From contig JAJDAF010000063.1 in the NCBI GenBank assembly GCA_029261995.1, positions 48,419 through 112,418 on the forward strand: a stretch of 64,000 nucleotides of DNA, read 5' to 3'. Positions 1 to 9,583 of the stretch are shown piece after piece. A program made the position numbers and the translations under genes. Positions within the stretch are counted from its first letter, which is position 1, and every line of letters starts with the position of its first letter. The stretch is from Candidatus Zhuqueibacterota bacterium (GTDB lineage Bacteria; Zhuqueibacterota; Zhuqueibacteria; Oceanimicrobiales; Oceanimicrobiaceae). A model generated the notes under the pieces. That model saw nothing but the letters and a program-made list of their open reading frames with translations, had not been told where the DNA came from and searched no databases.

Positions 1-232
1 TCTGAACGTCAGCACAACGGATGAACTAAAGGTGTGGCTGAACAACCGCTTTGTCGGGACAGTCGAGCCCACACGGTTTGCCTGGTACGATTTTCTGGAA
101 AATCCCGAACACGCCGGCAGCAGGCTGAATCTGGAACTAGCGGCAGGGCTCAACCATCTCATCATTCGGGCGAAGAGTGTCGGCTGGAGTTATTCCGGGG
201 ACGGTTTTTACGCTCAGCTTTCTTTGGAATAG
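1..232 (+). CDS. C-terminal end of an unidentified protein (5' end outside window)
   Basis: The reading frame is open from base 2 to the stop ending at 232, giving about 76 residues whose N-terminus lies outside the window. The visible part alternates short hydrophobic strands and turns (LNLELAAG, HLIIRAK, YAQLSLE), as in a beta-sandwich or carbohydrate-binding-like module. This is only an impression. The GTG at 32 could be mistaken for a start but the frame continues upstream. It converges on the NtrC-type regulator gene on the opposite strand. No family can be named. Confidence 0.5.
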   Translation, partial: LNVSTTDELKVWLNNRFVGTVEPTRFAWYDFLENPEHAGSRLNLELAAGLNHLIIRAKSVGWSYSGDGFYAQLSLE

Positions 233-374
233 TCGTGTTTGAAGCTAGAGGCTATTCGTGGTCAGGCATTGCTTTAGGATGCGCTTTCATCAGGGATATA
301 TCTTAATGGGGCACTTCAGCGCTATGGGAATTCAATGTCTCACACCTGGCCGGAAGGCCAAAGTGAAGGGAGAC

Positions 375-1763
375 TTATTTGCTGAGCTGGCGCCAGGTAT
401 CGGCTTCGAAACCGTAGCGGTTCAGCAGGGTGTGCAGATAGCGGCGAGTCATGCCGGCTGCGGCTGCAATCTTGGTTACGTTGCCGTGATATTCTCTCAG
501 GAGATTTAGAAGATACTTCCGCTCAAGCTCTTCAATGGTGCGTTGCTTGGCCTCGACCAGCGTCAGGTTTGCCAGCGAATTCGCGAAATCGTTCGAGGTC
601 TGCATGTTTGGCGGCAGGTCAGCCACAGTAATCGCCTCCCCCTGGCTCATGGCGAGGCCGCATTCAATGGCGTTCTGCAACTCCCGCACATTGCCGGGCC
701 AGTCGTGTGTCTGAAAACAACGCATCACCTCCTCACTGAACTTTGCCACGCTTTTCTCAGAGGACTTGAGCTGGAATTTTAGAAAGTGCTCTGCCAGCAG
801 CGGTAGATCTTCCCGGCGCTCACGCAGGGGCGGTACATGCACACGGACGACATTCAGACGATAATAGAGGTCCTCGCGCAGCCGGCCCTCGCCGACGGCC
901 AACTCCAGATCCCGATTGGTGGCCGCGATGAAGCGCACATCAACCTCCTGCAATGTATCGCCGCCCACCCGCCGGACCTGGCGATCTTGAAGAACTCGCA
1001 GCAGTTTTACCTGCAACGCCTGCGTGAGTTCACAGACCTCGTCGAGAAAAAATGTGCCGCCGTGGGCAGTCTCGAGCAAGCCGGTTTTGCGCCCCACCGC
1101 GCCGGTAAACGCCCCCTTTTCATACCCGAACAGCTCGCTCTCGAACAACTCCTCGGGCAGCGCGCCACAGTTGACTGGTATGAATTCCTGTTCCCGGCGC
1201 TTGCTGTTTGCGTGGATGCTGCGGGCGACCAGTTCCTTGCCCGTGCCACTCTCGCCCGTAACGACAACGTTAGAATCGGTAGGCGCCACCGCATTGATCA
1301 TGGTGAAGACGGATGCCATTGCAGCGCTACTGCCAATAATTGCGTGCGACGGACTGGTTTGCTCAAGCTTTCTCAGCAACTCGCTTCGCTCTCGAAACAA
1401 TGCCCTCTGACGCAACCCTTTCTCCAGAGTCAGGCTCAGGTGGTCAATCTCGAAGGGCTTCTCAAGAAAATCGAATGCCCCTGTGCGCATGGCGTCAACT
1501 GCCCTCTCGACCGTTCCGTAGGCAGTAAACATCACGACGGGCGTGTTTGGTTGCAGTTGTCGCGCTTCCGCCAGCACTTGCATGCCATCCATTTCAGGCA
1601 TGAACATGTCGCAAAGAATCAAATCAAACTCATGTGTTCTCATCAGATGGACGGCTTGTTTGCTGGCGGCAATCGTGACAGGGGCATGCCCCAACGCCTT
1701 TATGATCCTGGCGCAGGCCGTCAGCATGTCCTGCTCATCGTCAATTACTAGAATCTCAGCCAT
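375..1763 (-). CDS. NtrC-family sigma54-dependent response regulator
   Basis: A 462-residue cytoplasmic transcription activator. Residues 1-120 are a receiver domain (acidic D8/D9, phosphoacceptor D52 in LCDMFMP, K102 in EKPF). Residues about 140-370 form the AAA+ sigma54-activation domain, with Walker A GESGTGKE at 170-177, the sigma54-contact loop GAFTGA at 217-222 and Walker B FFLDE near 240. A Fis-type helix-turn-helix lies at the C-terminus (NVTKIAAAAGMTRRYLH). The family couples phosphorylation by a partner kinase to open-complex formation at -24/-12 promoters. The partner is the kinase just upstream: its stop and this start overlap as TGATG, which implies translational coupling. Target genes are unknown. 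Confidence 0.95.
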   Translation of the reverse strand: MAEILVIDDEQDMLTACARIIKALGHAPVTIAASKQAVHLMRTHEFDLILCDMFMPEMDGMQVLAEARQLQPNTPVVMFTAYGTVERAVDAMRTGAFDFLEKPFEIDHLSLTLEKGLRQRALFRERSELLRKLEQTSPSHAIIGSSAAMASVFTMINAVAPTDSNVVVTGESGTGKELVARSIHANSKRREQEFIPVNCGALPEELFESELFGYEKGAFTGAVGRKTGLLETAHGGTFFLDEVCELTQALQVKLLRVLQDRQVRRVGGDTLQEVDVRFIAATNRDLELAVGEGRLREDLYYRLNVVRVHVPPLRERREDLPLLAEHFLKFQLKSSEKSVAKFSEEVMRCFQTHDWPGNVRELQNAIECGLAMSQGEAITVADLPPNMQTSNDFANSLANLTLVEAKQRTIEELERKYLLNLLREYHGNVTKIAAAAGMTRRYLHTLLNRYGFEADTWRQLSK

Positions 1764-3550
1764 CAGCGTCCATTTTCTTCCCTGTCCGGTAGAAAGACCG
1801 TAAATGAGGCTCCCGCGCCGTGGCGGTCTCTGGCTTTGATCCAGCCGCCGTGGCGCTGCACGATAGCCCTCGAAATTGACAACCCAAGACCTGTGCCTTT
1901 GTCGAGTGGTTTGGTGCTGAAAAAGGGCTCAAAAATCCTCTCCAGATCATCCGTCTTGATTCCAGGGCCGTCGTCTTCAATTATGATTTGTATCCCCACA
2001 CCGTCCTCGGGCTCTTCGGTGTACTCCATGGAAACCGTCACGCGGCCATCCTGGTTGACGGCATCGACCGCATTGTTCAGAAGATTCAAGACGACCTGTT
2101 CGACTTGATTGCGATCAACTGTGATGTGCCGACCATTCTGCGCCCACTTTTTCTCGATGTTGACATGTTTTGCGCGAAAGCGGTGGCCAAGCAGGACAAG
2201 GCACTCTTCCAGAACCTCGTTGAGATTGGTCGGGCGTGGTTGAAATGCCATCCGCCGTGAAAACCGCAGCAGGCTCTTCGTGTAAACCCCAATTCTGCGA
2301 GTCTGTCCTCGTATGATCTGCAGTATTTCCGCGAACGGCAGGCTTTGTTTCTCCAGAAGGAGACCGTCAATTTGTGCTGAAATAATGCCAACTGGCGTGT
2401 TAATCTCGTGCGCCACCGAATCGACAAGCTCGCCAATGGAGGCCAGCTTTGCCGCGTGGTACACCTGCCCTTCCAGCAGACGTTTTTCTTCAAGGTGGCG
2501 GGCGTTGGCCTCTGCCCGGACGCGGCGCGTATTCAGATAGATGAGAAGGACTGCGCCGATAATGATGCTGGTCAGCACGAGTCCTACAAGCCAGAAGAAG
2601 AGCCGGAAGTTTTCACCCACTGTGGCGGTGACTTCGGACAAATCAGATGCAACCGCCACAATCCATTCTTCATTCACAACTCTCATGGGAGCGTGGGCCA
2701 CGATTCGTTCCGGCTCAGATCCGACCTGGTACTCTTGGACCTGCACCCGCCCGGAAATCATGGTATCGTGTTTGGTGAACGAATCGTGGCAGGCGCCACA
2801 GGATGGGCCGGGCTCGTAAATCGAACGCAGTATCATCTCGCGGTGTTTGGGATGGTGCAGTAGCCGGCCATGTTTGTCCATCACCCAGGCAAATCCGGAC
2901 TCCCCGAATTGAACCGGCTCTATGAATTCTTGCATCAGCCAGTCAAAGTCGATCAGGTAGCCTATGATGCCCAGTATCTCATACTTACCTTCCGTGCCAT
3001 CTTGCGGGGCCTCAAAATGGGTTACGGGCAGGAGCATGGCCACGCAAAGTTTGCGGTCTTCAGCCTGCGGGTCTACCAGAACCACCTTTGAAAGCCAGGG
3101 CCGCAGAGCCTCCTCTCCATCGTGCTCCACCAGTCTTTGTTCGATCAACGGGAACAGCCAGGCAGGCAGTGGCCCCCCGTTGGCGTAAAGGATTTGGTGA
3201 CGCTTATCAACAAGAAACAAGCGCATGGCCGCTTCGCGTTCGGCATGCTGGTAAAAGTGGTCGAGGTTGGCCCGTATTGAATCGGCGCCAAAAGCTTGAA
3301 GATGGGAGCCAGAAGAGATCAGCTGCAGGTCCTCGCGCACGTGCTTTAGAAAGTATTCAATGCCAAGCGCGGCAGATCTGGCGACCTCGAGCTGTTGCAA
3401 ACCCTGGCGCAGCTCTGTCTCATCAAAGGCAACACGGTAGGCGCGATTTGCGATGGCCAGCGTCACGACAATGATGAACACCAAACCCGAGCTAACGAGC
3501 CAGGTGATGTACTGTGACGAGCGATTCGCAAATGAAAACATCTGGTTCAT
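1763..3550 (-). CDS. Membrane sensor histidine kinase with a CXXCH heme-type motif in its periplasmic domain
   Basis: A 595-residue kinase. A first membrane helix (about 19-36) and a second (about 318-339) enclose a roughly 280-residue extracytoplasmic sensor resembling a double Cache domain. This is followed by a short linker, the HisKA dimerisation helix with phosphoacceptor H381 (SVAHEINTP), and an HATPase_c domain with the expected G-rich boxes (DDGPGI, GTGLGLSI). Unusually, the sensor carries CGACH at 251-255, the covalent c-heme signature, preceded by histidines that could serve as a second ligand. In known families such sensors respond to redox state or gaseous ligands; here that is inference. 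It forms a two-gene operon with the NtrC-type regulator. Confidence 0.92.
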   Translation of the reverse strand: MNQMFSFANRSSQYITWLVSSGLVFIIVVTLAIANRAYRVAFDETELRQGLQQLEVARSAALGIEYFLKHVREDLQLISSGSHLQAFGADSIRANLDHFYQHAEREAAMRLFLVDKRHQILYANGGPLPAWLFPLIEQRLVEHDGEEALRPWLSKVVLVDPQAEDRKLCVAMLLPVTHFEAPQDGTEGKYEILGIIGYLIDFDWLMQEFIEPVQFGESGFAWVMDKHGRLLHHPKHREMILRSIYEPGPSCGACHDSFTKHDTMISGRVQVQEYQVGSEPERIVAHAPMRVVNEEWIVAVASDLSEVTATVGENFRLFFWLVGLVLTSIIIGAVLLIYLNTRRVRAEANARHLEEKRLLEGQVYHAAKLASIGELVDSVAHEINTPVGIISAQIDGLLLEKQSLPFAEILQIIRGQTRRIGVYTKSLLRFSRRMAFQPRPTNLNEVLEECLVLLGHRFRAKHVNIEKKWAQNGRHITVDRNQVEQVVLNLLNNAVDAVNQDGRVTVSMEYTEEPEDGVGIQIIIEDDGPGIKTDDLERIFEPFFSTKPLDKGTGLGLSISRAIVQRHGGWIKARDRHGAGASFTVFLPDREENGR

Positions 3551-3695
3551 GGTGCAGCACCCTCCGGTCCTACATATAGAGAATATTGCTTACAATCACA
3601 AGATTTTTGTCCTGCCATTTACCTTTGCAGCCGGCGCTGCATTAATGGTCAAACCGTGAGCCAGAACGACTCCGGGAATTCAAACCAACCAAAAC

Positions 3696-3702
3696 AAGGA
3701 GG
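3696..3702 (+). promoter_or_regulatory. Shine-Dalgarno site that decides the vWA lipoprotein start
   Basis: AAGGAGG lies 7 bases before the ATG at 3710 but only 1 base before the ATG at 3704. The 3710 start is therefore preferred, and it also gives a normal lipoprotein signal peptide. The frame is open upstream to 3656 but that extension lacks any ribosome site. Confidence 0.7.
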
Positions 3703-3709
3703 CATGACC

Positions 3710-5509
3710 ATGCGCACTTTCACATCAACACTGCTAAGCTCAATCTTATGCCTGAGCCTGCTCAGTTGCAGCAAAACCCGCAAGCCAGTGGAGGCAAACG
3801 CTCTTCCTGAGCCACCCGAACAAGAAGAACAAGTGAGAACCGAACCGCCGCGAAGCAAGGCGCCGCAACCGAAGGAAAGGAAAGTCAAGAAAGAGACGCG
3901 GCTGCGACGGAACGTGCAGGAAAAAATAGCCTTGGCCGATGAAGTAGAACGCTTCGCGGCCCTGCCGGAAGCTTCGATCACGCCACATAAGAACGGAAGT
4001 TTGCAGTTCATGGAAGCGGCCGGCGCCAACATCGGAGCCGTTCGCCCTGACCTCGACCATGCACGGGTGGTGCACAATACCGAAGAATATAATAAGATCG
4101 AGGACAACACATTTCTGACGGTGGCGACAAATCCGTTGTCCACCTTTTCCATCGATGTCGATGCCGCTTCCTACGCCAATCTACGGCGATTCCTGAACAG
4201 CAGTCAGATGCCCTACAAAGACGCCGTTCGCATCGAAGAGATGGTCAATTACTTCAGCTATGACTACAAAGACCCGCGGGGTGACCACCCCTTTTCCGTC
4301 AACACGGAAATCTCACGGGCGCCCTGGAACACGAAACACCGGCTGGTGCACATCGGCCTGCAGGGCAAGAAACTGGATTACAAAGATCTGAAATCCAGCA
4401 ACCTGGTTTTTCTGGTGGATGCCTCCGGCTCCATGCAGGATCAGAACAAATTACCGCTGCTGAAGAAGGCCTTCAAACTGCTGCTCAACAACCTGGCTGA
4501 CGATGACCGGGTGGCGATTGTGGCCTATGCCGGGGCAGCCGGCCTGGTTCTGCCTTCAACCAAGGCGAAGCGCAAAACCGCGATCCTTGCCGCCCTCGAC
4601 AAACTGCAGGCAGGTGGCTCGACCGCAGGCGGCGCCGGTATCCAACTGGCTTACAAAGTGGCAAAAGAGAACTTCATGGCAGACGGCAACAACCGGGTCA
4701 TCCTTGCGACGGATGGCGATTTCAACGTCGGCGTCTCTTCCACCTCCGAGCTGGTGCGAACCATCGAAGAGAAACGCAGCGACGGCATCTACCTGACCAT
4801 TTGCGGCTTTGGTATGGGTAACTACAAAGATGGCAGAATGGAGAGCCTGAGCAACGCCGGCAACGGTAACTATTTCTATATCGATAGCATTGTGGAAGCT
4901 GAGAAAGTCTTCGCCAAAGAGATGCGGGCGACCTTGTTTACCATCGCCAAAGACGTCAAGATTCAAATCGAACTCAATCCGGCCGTGGTGCAGGCCTTTC
5001 GGCTGATCGGCTATGAAAATCGCATGTTGAAAAGCGAAGATTTCAACGATGACAAGAAAGACGCCGGCGAGCTGGGCGCCGGTCACACGGTGACGGCACT
5101 TTATGAAATCATTCCAGTTGGCGTCGAAAGCGAATTCATCCGCAGCGTGGATGAGCTGAAATATCAGAAACAGAAAGCCACCAGCCGCAAAGCAACAGAC
5201 GAAATCATGACCGTCAAGCTGCGTTACAAACGCCCGACGGAAGACACCAGCCGTCTCATCACGCACAGTCTGAAAAACCAGTCCGAGAAGCTGGCGAGCA
5301 CCTCGGACAACTTCCGGTTCTCAGCGGCGGTGGCGCAATTCGGAATGCTGCTGCGCGACTCGGAGTTCAAGGGTGAGTCCAACTACACCGACGTTCTGGC
5401 ATTGGCGCAGAAATCGAAAGGCGATGATGAAAATGGCTACCGCGCCGAGTTCATCCAGCTTGTGAAGAAGGCAGCGTTGTTGTCGGGGGATGAAGTAACA
5501 AAGCGATAA
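3710..5509 (+). CDS. von Willebrand factor type A domain lipoprotein, YfbK family
   Basis: About 599 residues from the ATG at 3710. The N-terminus is a lipoprotein signal ending in LSLLSC, so the mature protein should be lipid-anchored facing the periplasm or surface. A charged linker follows, then the conserved vWF N-terminal segment (NTFLTVATNPLSTFSIDVD), then a vWA domain with an intact MIDAS DASGS motif near residue 235, and the C-terminal domain typical of YfbK proteins. vWA domains bind metal and mediate protein contacts; the physiological role of this family is unsettled. It is divergent from the kinase/regulator pair and is followed by a good terminator, so it is probably monocistronic. 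Confidence 0.9.
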   Translation: MRTFTSTLLSSILCLSLLSCSKTRKPVEANALPEPPEQEEQVRTEPPRSKAPQPKERKVKKETRLRRNVQEKIALADEVERFAALPEASITPHKNGSLQFMEAAGANIGAVRPDLDHARVVHNTEEYNKIEDNTFLTVATNPLSTFSIDVDAASYANLRRFLNSSQMPYKDAVRIEEMVNYFSYDYKDPRGDHPFSVNTEISRAPWNTKHRLVHIGLQGKKLDYKDLKSSNLVFLVDASGSMQDQNKLPLLKKAFKLLLNNLADDDRVAIVAYAGAAGLVLPSTKAKRKTAILAALDKLQAGGSTAGGAGIQLAYKVAKENFMADGNNRVILATDGDFNVGVSSTSELVRTIEEKRSDGIYLTICGFGMGNYKDGRMESLSNAGNGNYFYIDSIVEAEKVFAKEMRATLFTIAKDVKIQIELNPAVVQAFRLIGYENRMLKSEDFNDDKKDAGELGAGHTVTALYEIIPVGVESEFIRSVDELKYQKQKATSRKATDEIMTVKLRYKRPTEDTSRLITHSLKNQSEKLASTSDNFRFSAAVAQFGMLLRDSEFKGESNYTDVLALAQKSKGDDENGYRAEFIQLVKKAALLSGDEVTKR

Positions 5510-5517
5510 CTTCGCCA

Positions 5518-5558
5518 GACCGATGCTGTCATGCACGCGATGGCATCGGTCGTTTTCT
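5518..5558 (+). terminator. Rho-independent terminator after the vWA gene
   Basis: Perfect 9-bp stem GACCGATGC / GCATCGGTC (5518-5526 and 5543-5551) followed by GTTTTCTC, starting 9 bases after the stop codon. The remaining sequence to 5809 holds only short unsupported reading frames. Confidence 0.75.
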
Positions 5559-5809
5559 CAACAGTCGCGCCCCGCGATAGTTTTCCTCACTGGAAAAACA
5601 TCCTTATCTACGAACAAGAGACGATTTGGTCGCCAAGAGGCATGCAGTCAATTCGTTCAGGATATATTAGGGTTTCAGCGTACGAGCGTATCCAAACGAC
5701 AGGCATAGAGAGCGGAGGGAGTCAGAGAACAAGTGATTGCACTGTCGATTTTTGGATTATATTTTGTAAATAATGAGCTGCAAACAAATTAGAGACTCAT
5801 AGATGAGCC

Positions 5810-6930
5810 TCAAAAGACATCTTTCCCCTCAGCTGTATTCATTAGTTCCGAAAATGCATAAATTGCTGAACGACGACCGCTAGAGGGACGCAAAGTTTTC
5901 AAAACGTCATTATCACGCAAGACGGATAGTATTCTTTTGGCTGTAGGTTCTGGAATTTCTTTGGTTTGTGTAAAAGCTGACGACTTGAATATTGGCCGTG
6001 AGAATATGAAATCCAACACGTGTATTGAGTATTGTGAATGAGTTAATTCAACAATTTGATTTTTCTTGTATTCATACAACCTTAATATTTCAGACGCTTT
6101 TTTTTGATTATTTTGAGCCTGCTCCGTGACTGCATGCAAAAAGAATTCACACCAGCCATCCAATCATCGTCTCGCGAAATGGCTAAGAGCCGTTCATAAT
6201 ATTCATCTCGGTTTCTCTCAAAGAAGGCGCTTATGTAAAACATGGGTGCATGAACTAGCCCAATCTTAAACATAAATAGTGGAACACACATGCGACCAAG
6301 TCTCCCATTGCCATCAAAAAAAGGGTGAATGGCTTCAAATTCAGCATGGATTATAGCAAGTTGAACCAGTCGGTCTGGTGCATCCTCATGAATGTAAAGT
6401 TCCCACCTGCTCATTCCCTCATCTAGTCGATTAGCTGATATTGGTACGAACTTGGCATTTTCAATGTTACATCCTGGGGAGCCAATCCAGTTAGGAGTTT
6501 TTCGATACTCTCCAAGTGACTTACCATGACCTCTAACGCCAGCAAGCAAAACATGGTGTGCTTCTCTCACTACACGTTGGCAAAGGGGCAAATCGTTCAA
6601 TAAATCTACCGCATGCCACATTGCCTTTCGGTAGTTTAGCACCTCGGTTATGTCGTCCCTTTTTTCTTGAGATATCTCTTTTGATTCGCCTTCAGCTTCA
6701 TATTCAAGGACTTCCCCCATTGTTGCCTGCGTTCCCTCAATTGATGAGGATAAGACAGCTTCTTGGGTAGTCAGCGGACTCAATAAAACAGCAGAATTTG
6801 GAATTGCGACAAGTGTCCCATCATACCTTGCGAGAGCAGCGCTTGCAGGGCCAAGCAAAGGGATAAGACGCGCCCAGTCAATATTTGAAGGAGGGAATCT
6901 ATCATAATGGTATTGCACAGGTGTATTCAT
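5810..6930 (-). pseudogene. Fic/DOC family AMP-transferase, frameshifted near 6160
   Basis: The N-terminal frame (6930 to 6082) holds a class II Fic protein. An inhibitory-helix motif SSSIEG lies near residues 61-66 and the complete catalytic motif HPFFDGNGRLGR at 202-213. Fic enzymes transfer AMP from ATP to target hydroxyls. Just after RDDDW the frame runs into unrelated residues, while the family-typical continuation (GWCEFFLHAVTEQA, then a winged-helix tail) is in another frame, 6163 to 5810. A single indel near 6155-6163 explains both. The catalytic core is intact, so a truncated active protein is possible; alternatively this is an assembly or sequencing error. The segment is more AT-rich than its neighbours, suggesting acquisition. 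Confidence 0.85.
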
Positions 6931-7167
6931 TTCTACTCCAATATTTCACGACCCTATGACCCCACTCCAGCTTACAATTTTTTCAGTCAACCACAAGTGA
7001 AAATATCCCATAGCGTCGGTGCCAAGATTCTAACGGGAGAGGACCATAACTCCTATCCTGCAGACTACGGCGCTTGACTCAGCCTGCAGCCCATGGTGCA
7101 GGTGTTTGCCATTTTCTCACGCGAGTCTGGGCGGGACTGACAAATCCGCAGCTTGTAAATATCGACG

Positions 7168-8790
7168 CTAGTAGTTAGCCGAAAACCTCAAAAAAAGCCG
7201 GTGGTTGTTTTGGTCGGCAAGTTCATCGCGGCGCAGGTTATCCGACTGCAGGTACTGGTAGGATGCCGACAGAAGCCAGTCCCGCCGCATTTGCCATTCC
7301 ATGGCAAGGCCGTAGTGGCGCACGGTTTCGACCACGCCGCCTAAAAAGGTTGTGCGGCCGTCCGCAGGCCGGGTGCCGAAATTGATATCATTCTGAGCGC
7401 GCCGGCGGTGCTCCCAGGAAACAGACCAGCGCAGATTGCGGTGCGGCTGATGCGCAAATTCTACAAACAGGTCGTCGGCGTCGGGGCCAAGCCAGTGCCC
7501 GATTGAGCCATTGTAGTTGGAATGGGTGTTGATCGGCGTACGGTGTGAGTAAACAAAAGGCTGCAGTCTGACGGCCTCAAGCCGCAAGTCCGTGTCAGCC
7601 AAGCCAAACGGATCGACCCAGTACCAACCCGCCATCACGCCCCACTTGTTGCCCCAGCTTCCGAAAATGTCTTTCGCAAAACTGACATCGTCGCCAAGCA
7701 GCTCGGCGTAGAACTTCATCCTCGGCCCCGGCACAAACCAGGTGGCATCGACCGCCAGCATATTGTTGTCGCGGTTGCCGGCGTGTCGCTCCGCAATCAG
7801 GAAGGGAATGAAGGGGTTCAGGTAGATAGGTTCAACGTCGCGGTCACCGTAGACGATAGACTCACTGAGCGATAGCAGAAGATTGCGGGTGGGACGAATC
7901 TCGAGCCGGTGCGCCACCAGGTACTTGGCCTCGGCGGCATTCAGAAAGCCGTGGAGGTATTCATATTTCGCGCGCTTGTAACGAAAAGTCATCTTGACCA
8001 TGTCGTAGACGTTCGAGTTGCGCGAAACCAGCAGGGCACCGCGTGAGCTTGGCCCCCAGTCAACCAAATCGCGGCCAAGCTCGAGATCAAACCACGGCAG
8101 GCGGAAAACCAGATAGGCCGTGGCGCCATCGGAAACGGTTAAATCAAACAAGGCCTTCTCGGTTACCGGCAGACCCAGTGAAGGGTTGAATATCGTGTTG
8201 GTCAGGCTGTCGGTGCCGCTCAGAATCCTGGAGAACCCGCTGGTGTGGATGATCATGCCGCCGCGCAACCTGGCCCGGCCGCCGAAGCCAATAGTGGTAA
8301 TGGACTTCGGGATGCCGGCATCGACATCGGTCTTCGATTCGAAATGAAATTGCTGGCCAAAACTGGCATTGAAATGCACGCGGGCTTCGTCCGTGTGCCA
8401 ACTGTAAATGTGCGGCTCGTGCTCAGACTCATCTACCGGGACGTCCGGCGCGCGGCTTTGCAGTTCTTCACTGAACTCGCCCTTGAGCTGCTCAAACAAG
8501 CCGGTCTCGGCAGCGGAAAGCCTGCCCGTCTCCGCCTGCAGAACAGCGTTGATCTGCGCGATAATATCGGCGAAGGCATCGCGCGAATAGGGGCGCATGT
8601 TGAAATCCTCGCTGACGAACAAACCGCGGGTCTCCAACCGGTCGATGAAGCGGTAAGCCCAATGTTCGATGGGAAGGTTGGCGGACTGCGAGAAGGAGCG
8701 GCCAGTTAAGCCAAACAGCAGAATTGAAAATGAAAGCCAGACAGCCAAACGTTGGAGAGAAAAAGCGTGCGGCGATGGTTTATTCGACAT
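7168..8790 (-). CDS. Capsule-assembly Wzi-like outer-membrane beta-barrel protein
   Basis: About 540 residues from the ATG at 8790; a 16-residue longer frame to 8838 has no support. A signal peptide (LAVWLSFSILLFGLTGRSFSQ) is followed by a short helical domain and then many amphipathic strands ending in RLFLRFSANY, as expected for an outer-membrane barrel. The overall layout resembles Wzi-type proteins that bind surface polysaccharide, but similarity was judged by eye only. The gene overlaps the end of the preceding transferase gene by 11 bases, so both are likely co-transcribed. Confidence 0.65.
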   Translation of the reverse strand: MSNKPSPHAFSLQRLAVWLSFSILLFGLTGRSFSQSANLPIEHWAYRFIDRLETRGLFVSEDFNMRPYSRDAFADIIAQINAVLQAETGRLSAAETGLFEQLKGEFSEELQSRAPDVPVDESEHEPHIYSWHTDEARVHFNASFGQQFHFESKTDVDAGIPKSITTIGFGGRARLRGGMIIHTSGFSRILSGTDSLTNTIFNPSLGLPVTEKALFDLTVSDGATAYLVFRLPWFDLELGRDLVDWGPSSRGALLVSRNSNVYDMVKMTFRYKRAKYEYLHGFLNAAEAKYLVAHRLEIRPTRNLLLSLSESIVYGDRDVEPIYLNPFIPFLIAERHAGNRDNNMLAVDATWFVPGPRMKFYAELLGDDVSFAKDIFGSWGNKWGVMAGWYWVDPFGLADTDLRLEAVRLQPFVYSHRTPINTHSNYNGSIGHWLGPDADDLFVEFAHQPHRNLRWSVSWEHRRRAQNDINFGTRPADGRTTFLGGVVETVRHYGLAMEWQMRRDWLLSASYQYLQSDNLRRDELADQNNHRLFLRFSANY

Positions 8791-9583
8791 GAAACGTGAA
8801 CTCGCTGGCCTCGGCGATAGGCTGCAGGCTGTTGTCATAAAAATTTTCCCGGAATTCGTCGGTCTCGATCAGGTGTTGGGTTACCGCGCCAGCATCACGC
8901 GTAATGAGATATTTCAACTCCTTCAGATTCGAAGACCAGGTGAAGCCGTTAAAAAACTGCGCACCGGCAAACTGGGTTTTGTAGAGCGCATTACGGGAAT
9001 AGCATGTGCCCAGATAGATGTGTCTGGTGTGCTGTTTCGCGAAATAGTCCACCGCCGAGGTCATAATGTACATGCCCAGATTTCGAGCGTAGTAATTCAA
9101 ATCGTAAAAGGAATAGTAGTAATAAGCCAGCTTGTCGCCTTCGCAATAAAGGGTGACCAGCCCGACTTTGCTGCCGGTCTCTTTGTCGGTAAAAACCAAC
9201 ACATGCGAAATCATTTCGGACTGAAACAACGAGTCCAGCCGTTGGTATGTCATGATGTCTTTGCCAAATTTGATGTCCGCATAATTCTTACAAAACGACC
9301 GCCACTTTGGGCTGAAGTCGAAGTCAGCACGTGGCACCAGCTTGTATTCGATGCCATCACACTTACGCAAGATGCGCCGGTTTTCGGATGAAAGCGTGAA
9401 CTCGTCCAGCGCCACCCTGATTTGCCGACACAAATAGTAGCGCGAAAAATCACGTGACGACGGCAGAAAACCACGGGCAAAAATGGCTGCCGGTTTTTCA
9501 CCTGGGTCAGGTAGTGCCCAAATCGCGTAGGGGAAGATATAATGCGGGTAGTCTGATTTATATTCAGAAAATAGAAGTCGCAT
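8780..9583 (-). CDS. ATE/Bpt-like aminoacyl-tRNA-protein transferase (GNAT fold)
   Basis: 267 residues. The pattern YYLCRQIRVAL...SSENRRILRKC followed by a GNAT-like half with LGMYIMTSAVDYF and HIYLGTCY matches the order seen in arginyl/leucyl-tRNA-protein transferases of the N-degron pathway, which add an amino acid to protein N-termini. The N-terminal cysteine motifs of that family are not evident; only isolated cysteines remain. Substrate preference, or even use of aminoacyl-tRNA, is therefore uncertain. It overlaps the Wzi-like barrel gene, which is unusual company for an N-degron enzyme and may indicate modification of an envelope component. Confidence 0.6.
   Translation of the reverse strand: MRLLFSEYKSDYPHYIFPYAIWALPDPGEKPAAIFARGFLPSSRDFSRYYLCRQIRVALDEFTLSSENRRILRKCDGIEYKLVPRADFDFSPKWRSFCKNYADIKFGKDIMTYQRLDSLFQSEMISHVLVFTDKETGSKVGLVTLYCEGDKLAYYYYSFYDLNYYARNLGMYIMTSAVDYFAKQHTRHIYLGTCYSRNALYKTQFAGAQFFNGFTWSSNLKELKYLITRDAGAVTQHLIETDEFRENFYDNSLQPIAEASEFTFHVE

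Noticed and set aside
837..1751. 304-codon plus-strand frame
   Set aside because: Antisense to the NtrC-type regulator, which has complete conserved motifs.
3551..3660. Possible -24/-12 sigma54 promoter (TGGCAG) upstream of the heme kinase
   Set aside because: No GC dinucleotide falls at the required 10-base spacing from the GG, so the consensus is not met.
5523..5773. Small reading frames after the vWA gene
   Set aside because: Overlapping frames with no ribosome site, beginning inside a terminator hairpin.
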